From contig CAJTVI010000001.1 in NCBI GenBank assembly GCA_910579545.1, positions 1-64,000 of the forward strand: 64,000 nucleotides of DNA. Reading direction: 5' to 3'. Below, in pieces: positions 46,242-58,636 of the stretch. Source of the DNA: an uncultured Oscillospiraceae bacterium (GTDB taxonomy: Bacteria > Bacillota > Clostridia > Oscillospirales > Ruminococcaceae). The notes beneath the pieces are model-generated. The model was not told the origin of the DNA. It saw nothing but the letters and a program-made list of their open reading frames with translations, and ran no database searches. Position numbers and translations under genes: made by a program. The first letter of the stretch is position 1, and the number at the start of each line of letters is the position of its first letter.

Positions 46242-48851
46242 TTGAAAAACGCGGCGGGGCTTTCGCCCATGATGCAGCAGTATTTTGAGATCAAACAAAA
46301 CCACCCGGACGAAATTTTGTTTTTCCGTCTGGGGGATTTTTATGAGATGTTTTACGACGACGCCCTCCTGGCCTCCCGGGAACTGGAGCTCACCCTCACC
46401 GGGCGGGACTGCGGCCAGGAGGAGCGCGCCCCCATGTGTGGCGTGCCCTTTCACAGCTACGAAAATTACGTGGCACGGCTGATCGCCAAGGGCTACAAGG
46501 TGGCCATCTGCGAGCAGATGGAGGATCCCGCCGCGGCCAAGGGGATCGTAAAACGGGAGATCATCCGGGTGGTCACGCCGGGCACGGTCATCGAAAACAG
46601 CATGCTGCGGGACGATAAAAACAACTACATCGGCAGCATCTTTTTGGCGGGCGGGGCCGCAGGGGTCTGCTTTGCGGATATTTCCACCGGCGTGGTGCAC
46701 GCCACCGAACTGCAGGGGCCCAAACTCTCCGGGCAGATCCTTGCCGAGCTCTGCCGCTATAACCCCAGCGAGCTTTTGTTTAACCCCGCCTTGCTGGACC
46801 AAAAAGAGGTCACGGATCATATCAAACAGCGGATGCACTGCGCGGTCAACCTGCTGGCGGACGAGGACTGGCAGCCCGGGGCCGTAAGTGAGGCGCTGCA
46901 AACGCAGTTTGGCCCGGATTGGGACGGCGCGGGCTTTGGGCAGCAAAGCCCCGCGCGGACAGCCTTGGGCGGGCTTTTGCGCTATCTGCACCGCACCCAA
47001 AAAAAAGGGGTGGAGCGGCTGGGCACGGTCCACCGCTATGCCGAGGCGCAGTACATGCGGCTTTCGCCGGTGACCCGGGCCAACCTGGAGCTTACCGAAA
47101 CCATGCGCGGGCGCGAAAAGCGGGGCACCCTGTTGTGGGTGCTGGACAAGACCCGCACCGCCATGGGCAAACGGCTGCTGCGCAGCTGGCTGGAGCAGCC
47201 GCTTGTGGACCTGGACGCCATCCACGGCCGGCTGGACGCGGTGGAAGCACTGGCGGCCGACCCGGTGTGCCGGGGCGAGATCGCCGAACTGCTGGGCCGG
47301 GTGTTTGACCTTGAGCGGCTGATGACCCGCATCGTGTACGGGTCGGCCAGCCCGCGGGAGGTGTTTTCGCTGGCCGCCACCTGCCGCCAGCTGCCCGGCC
47401 TGAAGGAACTGGCCGCCCGGCCCGGATGCCCGGCGCTGGGGCGGCTGGCCGATCAGATCGACCCCCTGCAGGACGTGATGGAACGCATCACCGCCGCCTT
47501 GCAGGAGCAGGAGCTGCCCGCCACCCTCAAGGACGGCGGGGTGATCCGGGAGGGGTACAACCCCGAGGTGGACGAACTGCGCCAGATCGTGCACGGCGGC
47601 AAGGGCTACCTTTCCAAGATGGAGGCGGCACTGCGGGAGAGCACCGGCATCCGCACCCTCAAGATCGGCTACAACCGGGTGTTTGGCTATTACATCGAGG
47701 TCAGCCGTTCCTTTACCGGCCAGGTGCCGGACAGCTTTGTGCGCAAGCAGACCCTTGCAAACGGCGAGCGGTACATCACCGAGGAGCTGAAAAACCTCGA
47801 AAACAAGATCCTTGGCGCCAGCGAGCGGCTGATCAGCCTGGAGCGCCAGCTGTTTGACGCCCTGCTTGCGGAGGTTTCGGCCCAGCTTGCGCGCATCCAG
47901 GCCACCGCGGCGGCGGTGGCGGCGCTGGATGTGTTTGTTTCGCTGGCCCAGACCGCAGCCGAGAACGACTATGTGCGCCCCGAGGTGGACGGCGGGGACG
48001 AGCTGATCATCACCGGGGGACGGCATCCGGTGATCGAGCAGATCCAAAAGGGCGGCGCCTTTGTGCCCAACGACACCCTGCTGGACTGCGGCGAAAACCG
48101 CATGCTCATCATCACCGGGCCCAACATGGCCGGCAAATCCACCTACATGCGCCAAAACGCCCTGATCGCCCTGATGGCGCAGGTGGGCAGCTTTGTGCCT
48201 GCCAAGGCCTGCCGCACCGGCGTGGTGGACGCCATCTTTACCCGGGTGGGCGCGTCGGACGACCTGGCGGCGGGCCAGTCCACCTTTATGGTGGAGATGA
48301 CCGAGGTGGCGGAAATTTTGGAGGCGGCCACCCCCAAAAGCCTGGTGATCTTGGACGAGATCGGGCGGGGCACCTCCACCTTTGACGGCATGAGCATCGC
48401 CCGGGCGGTGGTGGAGCATATCTGCGACAAGACGGCCGGCCCCGGCTGCAAGACCCTGTTTGCCACCCACTACCACGAACTTACCGAGATGGAAAAGAGC
48501 ATGGAAGGGGTCAAAAACTACAACATCGCGGTAAAAAAGCGGGGGGACAGCGTGACCTTTCTGCGCCGGATCCTGCGCGGGCCGGCGGACGACAGCTACG
48601 GCATTGAGGTTGCAAAGCTGGCCGGCCTGCCGGATGCGGTTACCAAGCGGGCAAAAAGCATCTTAAAGCAGCTGGAACGGGCCGCGCCAAACTCCGGGGC
48701 GGTGACCCAGCTGGATTTTGCCGCCGTGGAGGAATACAATTCCCCCTCAGTGCCCAGCGAGGTGGCCGAAAAGCTCAGCCGGCTGGACGTGGAGACCCTG
48801 ACCCCCATCGAGGCGCTGAATTTCCTCTATGAACTCAAACAAATACTCTGA
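46242..48851 (+). CDS. mutS: DNA mismatch repair protein MutS
   Basis: An 869-residue mismatch-recognition ATPase. The F-x-E mismatch wedge is in RLGDFYEMF (about residue 32), the clamp and core domains are complete, Walker A is GPNMAGKSTYMRQNA, and Walker B VILDEIGRGTSTFDG. TTG 46242 follows AAAGGGGACAG and gives the family N terminus (LSPMMQQYFEIKQNHPD). Followed by mutL 91 bp later. Confidence 0.97.
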   Translation: MKNAAGLSPMMQQYFEIKQNHPDEILFFRLGDFYEMFYDDALLASRELELTLTGRDCGQEERAPMCGVPFHSYENYVARLIAKGYKVAICEQMEDPAAAKGIVKREIIRVVTPGTVIENSMLRDDKNNYIGSIFLAGGAAGVCFADISTGVVHATELQGPKLSGQILAELCRYNPSELLFNPALLDQKEVTDHIKQRMHCAVNLLADEDWQPGAVSEALQTQFGPDWDGAGFGQQSPARTALGGLLRYLHRTQKKGVERLGTVHRYAEAQYMRLSPVTRANLELTETMRGREKRGTLLWVLDKTRTAMGKRLLRSWLEQPLVDLDAIHGRLDAVEALAADPVCRGEIAELLGRVFDLERLMTRIVYGSASPREVFSLAATCRQLPGLKELAARPGCPALGRLADQIDPLQDVMERITAALQEQELPATLKDGGVIREGYNPEVDELRQIVHGGKGYLSKMEAALRESTGIRTLKIGYNRVFGYYIEVSRSFTGQVPDSFVRKQTLANGERYITEELKNLENKILGASERLISLERQLFDALLAEVSAQLARIQATAAAVAALDVFVSLAQTAAENDYVRPEVDGGDELIITGGRHPVIEQIQKGGAFVPNDTLLDCGENRMLIITGPNMAGKSTYMRQNALIALMAQVGSFVPAKACRTGVVDAIFTRVGASDDLAAGQSTFMVEMTEVAEILEAATPKSLVILDEIGRGTSTFDGMSIARAVVEHICDKTAGPGCKTLFATHYHELTEMEKSMEGVKNYNIAVKKRGDSVTFLRRILRGPADDSYGIEVAKLAGLPDAVTKRAKSILKQLERAAPNSGAVTQLDFAAVEEYNSPSVPSEVAEKLSRLDVETLTPIEALNFLYELKQIL

Positions 48852-48942
48852 TTGATAAAGCAACCCTGAAAAGGCATCCGCAGGGCCTGGCCCTGCAAGG
48901 TGCATTTTGCATAAAGCCAAACAAAAGGGCAGGTGAAGCGGG

Positions 48943-51045
48943 ATGGCCGTGATCCATATCTTAGACAAGCACACCGCCGAGCTGATCGCGGCGGGCGAGG
49001 TGGTGGAGCGGCCGGCCTCGGTGGTAAAGGAGCTGGCCGAAAACGCCATCGACGCCGGCGCGCATCAGATCACGGTCTCCATCGAGCGGGGCGGCATCGC
49101 CCTCATCGAGGTATCCGACGACGGCAGCGGCATCGAGGCCGAGTACCTGCCCGCCGCCTTTATCCGGCACGCCACCAGCAAGATCGAGCGGGGCGAGGAC
49201 CTTGCCCGCATCGCCACCCTGGGCTTCCGGGGGGAGGCGCTGGCCTCGATTGCCAGCGTGGCCCGGGTGGAGCTGCTCACCTGCACCCCCCAGGACGAGT
49301 TTGCCAGCCGCTACCGCATCGAGGGCGGGCAGGAGCTGGGGCTCGAGCCGGGCGCGCGGGGGGTGGGCACCACCATCTCGGTGCGGGAGCTGTTTTACAA
49401 TACCCCGGCCCGGATGAAGTTTTTAAAAAAGGATTCCAGCGAGGGCGCCTTTGTGGCCGAAACGGTGCAGCGGCTGGCTCTTTCGCACCCGGAAATCTCC
49501 TTCCGCTTTATGCGGGACGGCCGGCTGCAGTTTAAAACCCCCGGCGACGGCACACTGCGCAATGCGGTGTACGCGGTGCTGGGGCGCGAATTTGCAAAGG
49601 ACCTTTTAGAGGTAGACTATACCGACCCGCCCCACGCGGTATGGGGCCTGGTTACCCCGCCGCGGGGCTGCCGGGCCAGCCGGGGTATGCAGTATTTTTA
49701 TGTCAACGGCCGGTTTGTAAAAAATCGCACCATGATGGCTGCGCTGGAAAACGCCTATAAGGGCACCGTGATGCAGGGGCGGTTCCCAGGCTGCGTACTC
49801 TTTTTGAAGCTTGTGCCGGAGCTCGTGGACGTCAACGTGCACCCCGCCAAAACCGAGGTGCGCTTTGCCCGGGAGCGGGAGGTGTTCGAGGCGGTTTACC
49901 GCGCGGTGCGTCAGGCCCTTGCAGCCCCAGGCAGCGGTGAAAAGCTGTTTAGCTTTACAAAAGACGCGCCGGACGCCGAAAAAAAGAATTTCGAAAAGCA
50001 AAACACCTTTACAGATAATACTTCCCAAAAATCGGCCGGCCAGCCGGCCCTGCCGGGGGAGCAGGCTGAGCTGCGCGCCCCTTTGCCCCACGGGCCGCTG
50101 CGGGCGGGGGAGCAGCCCATGCCGGCAAAGGATGCCGGGGCGGGGCAGGGGGCAAGGCAGGCCGGTTTTGCGGCAGAGCCTTTGCCCGTTCGTCGGACGA
50201 ATCTTTTGGGCGGCCAGGTCACCCTGCACTCGGCGCCGCTCAGCTGGGACGCCCCGCCCGCGGCCAGCCCGGCGCCCGCCGTAAAAAGCGAGACGGTGCT
50301 GGACCTTGCGGTGGAGGAGCTGCCGGGGCTTGCCGCGCCCGAAAAGGCCCGATCCCAGCCGCGGCAAAACGAGGAGCTGCCGGCTCCCGCCATGCCTGCA
50401 AAGGATGGCCCCCAGCCCCCGCAAAAAACGGACGAACCAGCGCAGCAAACGGCCTTTTTGCCAGAGCCGGAGCAGCCGCCGCTCGTGTACATCGGCGAGG
50501 CTTTTAAAACCTATATCATCACCCAGTGGGGCGATTCCCTCTGCCTGATCGACAAACACGCCGCCCACGAGCGCATTTTGTACGAAAAGCTGGCGGCAGG
50601 CTACGGCCGGGTCAGCAGCCAGCTGCTGCTGGAGCCGGTGCCGGTGACCCTTTCGGCCGAGGAAAAGCAGGCGGTCTTGCAGTATAGCGGGCTGCTGCGG
50701 GACGCTGGCGTTGAGGCCGAGGACTTTGGCGGCTGCACCGTGCTGGTGCGGGCGGTGCCGGCCGATGTTTTGCCAAAGGACCTGGAGAGCCTGCTGGTGG
50801 AACTGGCCAGCAAGCTTGCGCGGGGTGCTGTGGACGCTCTGAGTGAAAAGACCGAATGGGTGCTGCATTCCATCGCCTGCCGCGCCGCGGTCAAGGCGGG
50901 CGACCACTCCCGCCCCGAGGAATTGCTGCGGCTGGCGCAGGACATCCTGGCCGGCAGGGTGCCGCCCTTTTGCCCGCACGGCCGCCCGGTGGTGCTCAAG
51001 CTGACCAAAAAGGAGTTGGAAAAACAGTTTGGCAGAATGGGATAA
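48943..51045 (+). CDS. mutL: DNA mismatch repair protein MutL
   Basis: A 700-residue GHKL ATPase and probable endonuclease. The N-terminal motifs ELAENAIDAGA, DDGSGI and GFRGEALASIASV are intact. A Pro/Ala-rich linker covers about residues 345-510. The C-terminal nuclease motifs are DKHAAHERILYE (the usual DQHA has Lys for Gln), ACRAAVKAGD and CPHGRP. No mutH is present, as expected for a nicking MutL. Its 3' end overlaps miaA. Confidence 0.96.
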   Translation: MAVIHILDKHTAELIAAGEVVERPASVVKELAENAIDAGAHQITVSIERGGIALIEVSDDGSGIEAEYLPAAFIRHATSKIERGEDLARIATLGFRGEALASIASVARVELLTCTPQDEFASRYRIEGGQELGLEPGARGVGTTISVRELFYNTPARMKFLKKDSSEGAFVAETVQRLALSHPEISFRFMRDGRLQFKTPGDGTLRNAVYAVLGREFAKDLLEVDYTDPPHAVWGLVTPPRGCRASRGMQYFYVNGRFVKNRTMMAALENAYKGTVMQGRFPGCVLFLKLVPELVDVNVHPAKTEVRFAREREVFEAVYRAVRQALAAPGSGEKLFSFTKDAPDAEKKNFEKQNTFTDNTSQKSAGQPALPGEQAELRAPLPHGPLRAGEQPMPAKDAGAGQGARQAGFAAEPLPVRRTNLLGGQVTLHSAPLSWDAPPAASPAPAVKSETVLDLAVEELPGLAAPEKARSQPRQNEELPAPAMPAKDGPQPPQKTDEPAQQTAFLPEPEQPPLVYIGEAFKTYIITQWGDSLCLIDKHAAHERILYEKLAAGYGRVSSQLLLEPVPVTLSAEEKQAVLQYSGLLRDAGVEAEDFGGCTVLVRAVPADVLPKDLESLLVELASKLARGAVDALSEKTEWVLHSIACRAAVKAGDHSRPEELLRLAQDILAGRVPPFCPHGRPVVLKLTKKELEKQFGRMG

Positions 51046-51985
51046 ACCCCGCATCCTGCTGGTCGGCGGGCCCACGGCCACCGGCAAAACCGCCCTTGCG
51101 GCGGCGCTGGCTAAACGCCTGGGGGGCGAGATCATCTCGGCCGATTCCATGCAGGTCTACCAGGGCCTTACCATCGGAACGGCCAAGGCAACGCCGGAGG
51201 AAATGCAGGGGGTGCCGCATCACCTGATCGACTGCCTGCCGCCCACCGCCCCTTACAGCGTTGCGGATTTTGTCACGCAGGCCGGCCGGCTCATCCGCGA
51301 GATCACGGCACGGGGCCGGCTGCCCATTCTGGCGGGGGGCACGGGGCTGTACCTGTCCAGCCTGATGGATGGGCTGCGCTTTTCGGGCCAAAAGCCGCCC
51401 GAGGAGCTGCGTCAGCGGCTGCGCAGCCAGGCCATGCAGGAGGGCGCGCAGGCCATGTACCGCCGCCTGTGCGAGCGGGACCCCGAGGCCGCCAAGGGCA
51501 TCCATCCCAACAACCTTGCGCGGGTGCTGCGGGCGCTGGAGGCCTGCGAGGCCGACGGCCTGCCCCTCAGCCGGCAAAAGCTGCTCAACCGGCCCGAACA
51601 GCCGGTGTACGACCCGCTGCTTTTCTGCTTGACCTTTGCCGACCGGCAGACCCTTTACGAGCGGATCGACGCCCGGGTGGACCGGATGCTGGCCGCCGGC
51701 CTTTTGGAGGAGGCGCAAAAGGTCTACCAGCACCGCCAGGAATACCCCACCGCGGTGCAGGCCATTGGCTACAAGGAGTTTTTTGGCTATTTTGCGGGAG
51801 AACAGCCGCTGGCCGAGTGCGTGCAAAAGCTTAAGCAGGCCTCCCGCAACTATGCCAAGCGCCAGCTTACCTGGTTTAGGCACCGCGAGGGGGTGGTCTG
51901 GCTGGAGGCGGGCGACGCCGCCCTGCTGGACACAGCGCTTGCCCTGATTGCCCGGCGCTGGCCGGACCTTGCGCCCCGGCCCTGA
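51029..51985 (+). CDS. miaA: tRNA dimethylallyltransferase
   Basis: A 318-residue enzyme adding an isopentenyl group to A37 of tRNA; its product is the MiaB substrate. P-loop GGPTATGKTALA (residues 13-24), ISADSMQVYQGLTIGTAK, LPILAGGTGLYL and RQLTWFRHR are family blocks. TTG 51029 lies inside the mutL 3' end (17-bp overlap), with AAAAAGGAG 14 bases before it. Normal length. Confidence 0.96.
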   Translation: MAEWDKPRILLVGGPTATGKTALAAALAKRLGGEIISADSMQVYQGLTIGTAKATPEEMQGVPHHLIDCLPPTAPYSVADFVTQAGRLIREITARGRLPILAGGTGLYLSSLMDGLRFSGQKPPEELRQRLRSQAMQEGAQAMYRRLCERDPEAAKGIHPNNLARVLRALEACEADGLPLSRQKLLNRPEQPVYDPLLFCLTFADRQTLYERIDARVDRMLAAGLLEEAQKVYQHRQEYPTAVQAIGYKEFFGYFAGEQPLAECVQKLKQASRNYAKRQLTWFRHREGVVWLEAGDAALLDTALALIARRWPDLAPRP

Positions 51986-52064
51986 GCCTTTGCCCTGCCG
52001 CGCAGGCCCGGGCGGGGCAGTGGTTTTGGGCGGCGCATCAAAAAGAAAGGGGGCGCAAGGCGCT

Positions 52065-53270
52065 TTGAAGGCAAAACGATTCCGGCAGCTGCTGCTGTTG
52101 CTGCTGCTTGTGCCCGCCGTGTATATTTTTGTGCAGCTGGCCCTTGTGCTGGACCGCCCCTTCAGCACCGAAACCGCCATCGAATACACCCTTTCAGACA
52201 GCCTTGAACTGGATGGGGTGCTTTGCTTTGCAGAACAGCCGGTGTTGGGCGAGGGCTCGCTGGGCTATCTTGTGGCCAGCGGGGAGCGGGTGAGCGCCGG
52301 CACCCCGGTTGCCGAGGTGTACACCGACACCTCCCAGGGGCCGGCCCGCGCCCAGACCGAGAGCCTTTTGCGCCAGATCGACCTGTTAAGCCGGTCCCAA
52401 AACGCGGCCGGCACGGACATTTCGGCCCAGCAGGGGGATATGCAAAGCGCGGTGTACGACCTGCTGGACCGGATCGACCGGCAGAACTACGCCGGCCTTG
52501 ATGAGGACCAGCAGGAGTACCTGCTGGCGGCCAACAAACTCCAGATCATGACCGGCCAGATCGGCAGCTTTGAAGGCCAGATCGCCCTTTTGCAGGAGCA
52601 GCTGGCCGAGCAGCAGGCGCTGCTGGGCAGCCCCGAGGCCATTACCGCCCCGGCCGGCGGCTATTTTGTGGCGGCGCAGGACGCGGGCTTCCTTTCGGCC
52701 GACGCCGAAACCCTGGCCGCCCAGACCCCGGCCCAGCTGGCCGATTTTTTGCGGCAGGGGGCCGAGCAGCAGCCCCAGGGGCTGGCCGGCAAGGTGGTTA
52801 CAAGCTACTCCTGGCACTTTTACGGCCTGTGCACGGCGCAGGAGAGCCAGAAATTTACCGAGGGCGGCAGGGTAAACATCAGCTTTCCCGGCCATGCCGA
52901 CACCCCCCGGCCGGCGGTGGTGGAGAGCGTGCAGCTGGACGAGGAGGCGGATCTTGCCCGCATTGTGCTGAGCTGCGAATACATGAGCGCCGACCTGCTT
53001 GCTTTGGCCCACCAGCCCGCGCAGGTGGATTTTGTAAGCTACGAGGGGCTGCGGGTGGACGCGCGCGCCCTGCACATTGTGGACGGGGTGCGGGGGGTCT
53101 ATGTAAAGTATGGCAGCCTTGCACGCTTTAGGCGGATCACGGTGCTGTACGAAAACGAGGATTACATCCTGGTGCCCCTAAACGGCAAGGTGGGCACCGA
53201 CAACGAACTGCGCATGTACGACGAGGTGATCGTGGAAGGCTCCGGCCTGCGGGACGGAAAGCTGCTGTAA
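52065..53270 (+). CDS. HlyD-like membrane-anchored protein upstream of sepF
   Basis: A 401-residue protein with one N-terminal membrane helix (LLLLLLLVPAVYIFVQLALV), a short lipoyl-like strand region (LGYLVASGERVSAGTPVAEVY), a coiled coil (about 100-195) and a second lipoyl/beta-barrel part. This is an HlyD/periplasmic-adaptor architecture, but with no ABC partner nearby. Proteins like this commonly precede sepF in Clostridia, suggesting an envelope or division role; that is inference. The TTG start at 52065 is the likeliest but the ribosome site is weak. Confidence 0.8.
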   Translation: MKAKRFRQLLLLLLLVPAVYIFVQLALVLDRPFSTETAIEYTLSDSLELDGVLCFAEQPVLGEGSLGYLVASGERVSAGTPVAEVYTDTSQGPARAQTESLLRQIDLLSRSQNAAGTDISAQQGDMQSAVYDLLDRIDRQNYAGLDEDQQEYLLAANKLQIMTGQIGSFEGQIALLQEQLAEQQALLGSPEAITAPAGGYFVAAQDAGFLSADAETLAAQTPAQLADFLRQGAEQQPQGLAGKVVTSYSWHFYGLCTAQESQKFTEGGRVNISFPGHADTPRPAVVESVQLDEEADLARIVLSCEYMSADLLALAHQPAQVDFVSYEGLRVDARALHIVDGVRGVYVKYGSLARFRRITVLYENEDYILVPLNGKVGTDNELRMYDEVIVEGSGLRDGKLL

Positions 53271-53274
53271 AACG

Positions 53275-53304
53275 CGGCCAAAAACCGCAGTCTTTGGCCG
53301 TTTT
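53275..53304 (+). terminator. Terminator after the HlyD-like gene
   Basis: CGGCCAAA (53275-53282) pairs perfectly with TTTGGCCG (53293-53300) around a 10-base loop and is followed by TTTT. Confidence 0.8.
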
Positions 53305-53336
53305 GGTGAAATTCGGCCAAAAACGCAACTTGTTGG

Positions 53337-53365
53337 TTGACAGAAGGGCCAAAACAAGCGATAAT
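53337..53365 (+). promoter_or_regulatory. Promoter of the sepF operon
   Basis: A perfect TTGACA (53337-53342), 17 bp and GATAAT (53360-53365), about 115 bp before sepF. Confidence 0.75.
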
Positions 53366-53478
53366 ATAAAATGATTTTTTGTGCTTTGATTTTATGAGCG
53401 CAGAGTTTGACCATGCCCGGCGGGCACGGCGCGCCGCCGGCCCGGGGGCCGGGCATTATGGGATAAAGGAGTAAAGAA

Positions 53479-53931
53479 ATGTTTGACAAGCTGAAGCGGG
53501 TTTTGGGCGTAAACGACGAAGAGGACGATTACTACGAAGAGGACGATATGGAATTTGTAAACCGCAATTCCCGCTCTGCCGGCCAGGAGGACGACTACGC
53601 CCCGCCCATCGAGCCCAGCAGCAAGCGCAACAAGGTGGTCAACATCAACGCCACCACCCAGCTGCAGGTGGTTTTGGTCAAGCCGGAGCGGTTTGACGAC
53701 GCCAGCACGGTGGCCGACCACCTCAACGCCAAGCGCACGGTGGTGCTCAACCTGGAATCCACCAACAAGGAGGTCTCCCGCCGGCTCATCGACTTTTTGT
53801 CCGGCGTGGCCTACGCCAACGACGGGCAGATCAAGCGGGTGGCCAACAGCACCTTTATCCTCACGCCTTACAATGTGGATATCATGGGCGATCTGCTGGA
53901 CGAGCTGGAGAGCAATGGCGTCTTCTTCTGA
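53479..53931 (+). CDS. sepF: Cell division protein SepF
   Basis: A 150-residue FtsZ-binding, membrane-tethering division protein. The N-terminal amphipathic helix MFDKLKRVLGV is followed by an acidic linker. The C-terminal domain contains VVLVKPERFDDASTVADHL, RTVVLNLESTNKEVSRRLID and FLSGVAYANDGQIKRV. A GGAGTAAAG site precedes ATG 53479. First gene of the sepF-ylmH-divIVA operon. Confidence 0.97.
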   Translation: MFDKLKRVLGVNDEEDDYYEEDDMEFVNRNSRSAGQEDDYAPPIEPSSKRNKVVNINATTQLQVVLVKPERFDDASTVADHLNAKRTVVLNLESTNKEVSRRLIDFLSGVAYANDGQIKRVANSTFILTPYNVDIMGDLLDELESNGVFF

Positions 53932-54721
53932 GCCGGTCCGGGCGCGGGGCTTTCTGCCCGCGCAGAACGATGCCGAGCGGCTGGTGATGCGCCGGGCGCA
54001 GGACCTTTACGGCGCTGCCCAAAAGCATTGGGCGGCAAGGTGGTCCGGCTTTTTGAGCGACCGGCAGCAGGCCCTCTGCGCCGCCGCCCTGAACCGCAGC
54101 GGCTGCGAGTGGTACCGGTTTGAGGGCGGCTACCCGGACGCCGAGCGCAAGCTGCTGGGCATCCTGCCTCCCGGCGAGGCGGACGAGCCCCCCATTGCCT
54201 TTTTGCAGATCGATTGCAGCTGGGACGGCGGAATGGACCCACCGTCCCACAAAGATTATCTGGGCGCTTTGACCGGCCTTTTGATCAGCCGGGAGGCGTT
54301 TGGGGATATCCTGCTGGACGACGCGGCCCCCGGGCGCGCTTATCTGGTCGCGCTGCAAAGCGCGGCGCCCCTGCTGTGTGAGCTGCGCGGGGTGGGCAGG
54401 GCCTCTGCCCGGGTAAGCCCGTGCGAAAAAGACGCGCTGCTTTTGGCGGCGCAAAAACCGCGGCAGCTGCGCACGGCAACGGTGGCATCCCTGCGGCTGG
54501 ACGCGGTGCTGGCGGCCATGCTGAACTGCAGCCGGGGCACGGCGGCGGAACTCATCCGGGCAAACAAGGTGGAGGTCAACCACATTGCCGTTCAAAACGC
54601 CCACAGCGACGTGTACGAGGGCGATGTTTTTACGGTGCGTGGCCGCGGCCGTTTCCGGCTAAAAGCGCTGGGCGGCAAAAGCCGGAAGGACCGGCTGTTT
54701 ATTCAATTTTTTCAGTATTGA
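53915..54721 (+). CDS. ylmH: YlmH-family RNA-binding S4 domain protein
   Basis: A 268-residue protein whose C-terminal S4 domain is clear (LRLDAVLAAMLNCSRGTAAE, LIRANKVEVNHIAV). The N-terminal part has the YlmH pattern ending DYLGALTGLLISREAFGDIL. YlmH homologues are involved in ribosome rescue and division. ATG 53915 overlaps the sepF end by 17 bp, with GGAG 7 bases upstream. Followed by divIVA 17 bp later. Confidence 0.92.
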   Translation: MASSSEPVRARGFLPAQNDAERLVMRRAQDLYGAAQKHWAARWSGFLSDRQQALCAAALNRSGCEWYRFEGGYPDAERKLLGILPPGEADEPPIAFLQIDCSWDGGMDPPSHKDYLGALTGLLISREAFGDILLDDAAPGRAYLVALQSAAPLLCELRGVGRASARVSPCEKDALLLAAQKPRQLRTATVASLRLDAVLAAMLNCSRGTAAELIRANKVEVNHIAVQNAHSDVYEGDVFTVRGRGRFRLKALGGKSRKDRLFIQFFQY

Positions 54722-54738
54722 TGTGGGAGGAAAACAGG

Positions 54739-55596
54739 ATGGTTACACCGCAGGAGATCCGCACGGTCACGTTTGAGCGAAATATGCGCGGGTACCGCTG
54801 TGAGGATGTGGACGACTTTTTGCAGCGCACCGCGGACGATATGGAGGCCCTTGCCGGGCAGGTCGGCCAGCTGACCGCCGCCAAGGAGGAGGCCGACCAA
54901 AAGCTGTATATCCTTGCGCAGAAGATCGAGGAGTACCGCAAGGAGGAAGACACCCTCAAAACGGCGCTGCTCAACGCCCAGCGCATGGGCGAAAACATCA
55001 TCCGGGAAGCCCGGCAGAAGGCCGAGAGCATCCTGCGCGAGGCAAACATCAAGGCCGAGGACCTCACCCGCAGCTCCAAGGAGCAGGTGGAGGAGCAGAC
55101 CCTGGAGCTGGAGCGGATCCAGAGCGAGGTGGCGCGCTTTAAGGCCAGCGTGCTCTCGCTGTATAAGCAGCACATCGAATCCCTGAGTACCCTGCCCGAT
55201 GAGGAACCCAAGGAGCCCCAGCCCGCCGAGGAACCGGCCGAGGAGCCGCAGGCCCCTACAACAGCCATCGAGCCGGCGGCCCTGCCCCAGGCCCAGCCTG
55301 CGCCCGCTGTGGCCGCCGCCCAGCCCCAGCCCGCCGAACAGCCGCCCCAGCCGGAGCCCCAGCCCGCCGAGGAACCGGCCGAGGAGCCGGAGATCTGGAA
55401 GGTGGATTTCCAGCCCAACCTGAACGCCCCCCAAAAGGAGCCCGGGCCGGCCCCGGAGCAGGAGGAGGACGAGGACGAAGAGGAGGCCCCGGCCGAAACC
55501 ATGCTGTTTGCCCCCCAGACCCCCGCGCCGGCCGAGGAGGAAGGCCCGCTGCCCTCGATCTTTGAGGGGTTCCAGGGCATCCGTTTCAGCGACTGA
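54739..55596 (+). CDS. divIVA: DivIVA-domain protein
   Basis: A 285-residue coiled-coil cell-pole/septum protein. The conserved N terminus is EIRTVTFERNMRGYRCEDVD (membrane binding), followed by coiled coils to about residue 150. The tail is about 130 residues, low complexity and rich in Pro, Glu and Ala (repeats of PAEEPAEEP), longer than in Bacillus DivIVA. ATG 54739 follows GGGAGG. Confidence 0.95.
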   Translation: MVTPQEIRTVTFERNMRGYRCEDVDDFLQRTADDMEALAGQVGQLTAAKEEADQKLYILAQKIEEYRKEEDTLKTALLNAQRMGENIIREARQKAESILREANIKAEDLTRSSKEQVEEQTLELERIQSEVARFKASVLSLYKQHIESLSTLPDEEPKEPQPAEEPAEEPQAPTTAIEPAALPQAQPAPAVAAAQPQPAEQPPQPEPQPAEEPAEEPEIWKVDFQPNLNAPQKEPGPAPEQEEDEDEEEAPAETMLFAPQTPAPAEEEGPLPSIFEGFQGIRFSD

Positions 55597-55611
55597 TCCC
55601 GCTTTCTCAGC

Positions 55612-55668
55612 ACCCCGGGGCGCCGCGGCAGGGCAGGGCTGCCCGCCGGCTGCAGCCCCGGGGGTTTC
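55612..55668 (+). terminator. GC-rich hairpin between divIVA and ileS
   Basis: CCCCGGGGC (55613-55621) pairs with GCCCCGGGG (55654-55662), followed by TTTC. No T-box leader (specifier or the conserved antiterminator bulge sequence) was seen in the 110-bp spacer before ileS. Confidence 0.55.
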
Positions 55669-55706
55669 TCCGGATACAAAGCATCACAGAGGGAGTGTAA
55701 AAGCCA

Positions 55707-58505
<2,799 letters not shown>

Positions 58506-58569
58506 GGGACAAGGCATATGCCTTTACAGGCCTGTACGCGCTCTGCGGTCTCCGGGCAAATGGCTTGAC

Positions 58570-58607
58570 GGCGGCGCTTATGCAGCATGAGCGCCGCCTC
58601 TCCTTTT
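58570..58607 (+). terminator. Terminator after ileS
   Basis: GGCGGCGCT pairs with GAGCGCCGCC (one bulge) around a 10-base loop, then TCTCCTTTTT. It lies just ahead of lspA. Confidence 0.75.
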
Positions 58608-58636
58608 TGCAAAAAATATGAAGGAGCGTTTGTATT

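Noticed and set aside
45990..48476. Open frame of 828 codons on the minus strand
   Set aside because: It is antisense to mutS and Gly/His/Leu-rich; a shadow of codon bias.
51948..52064. N-terminal extension of the HlyD-like protein
   Set aside because: The extension would overlap miaA and puts 39 residues before the membrane helix; the TTG at 52065 gives a normal anchor.
55597..55706. T-box upstream of ileS
   Set aside because: The spacer is too short and has only a GC hairpin; no T-box sequence is present.
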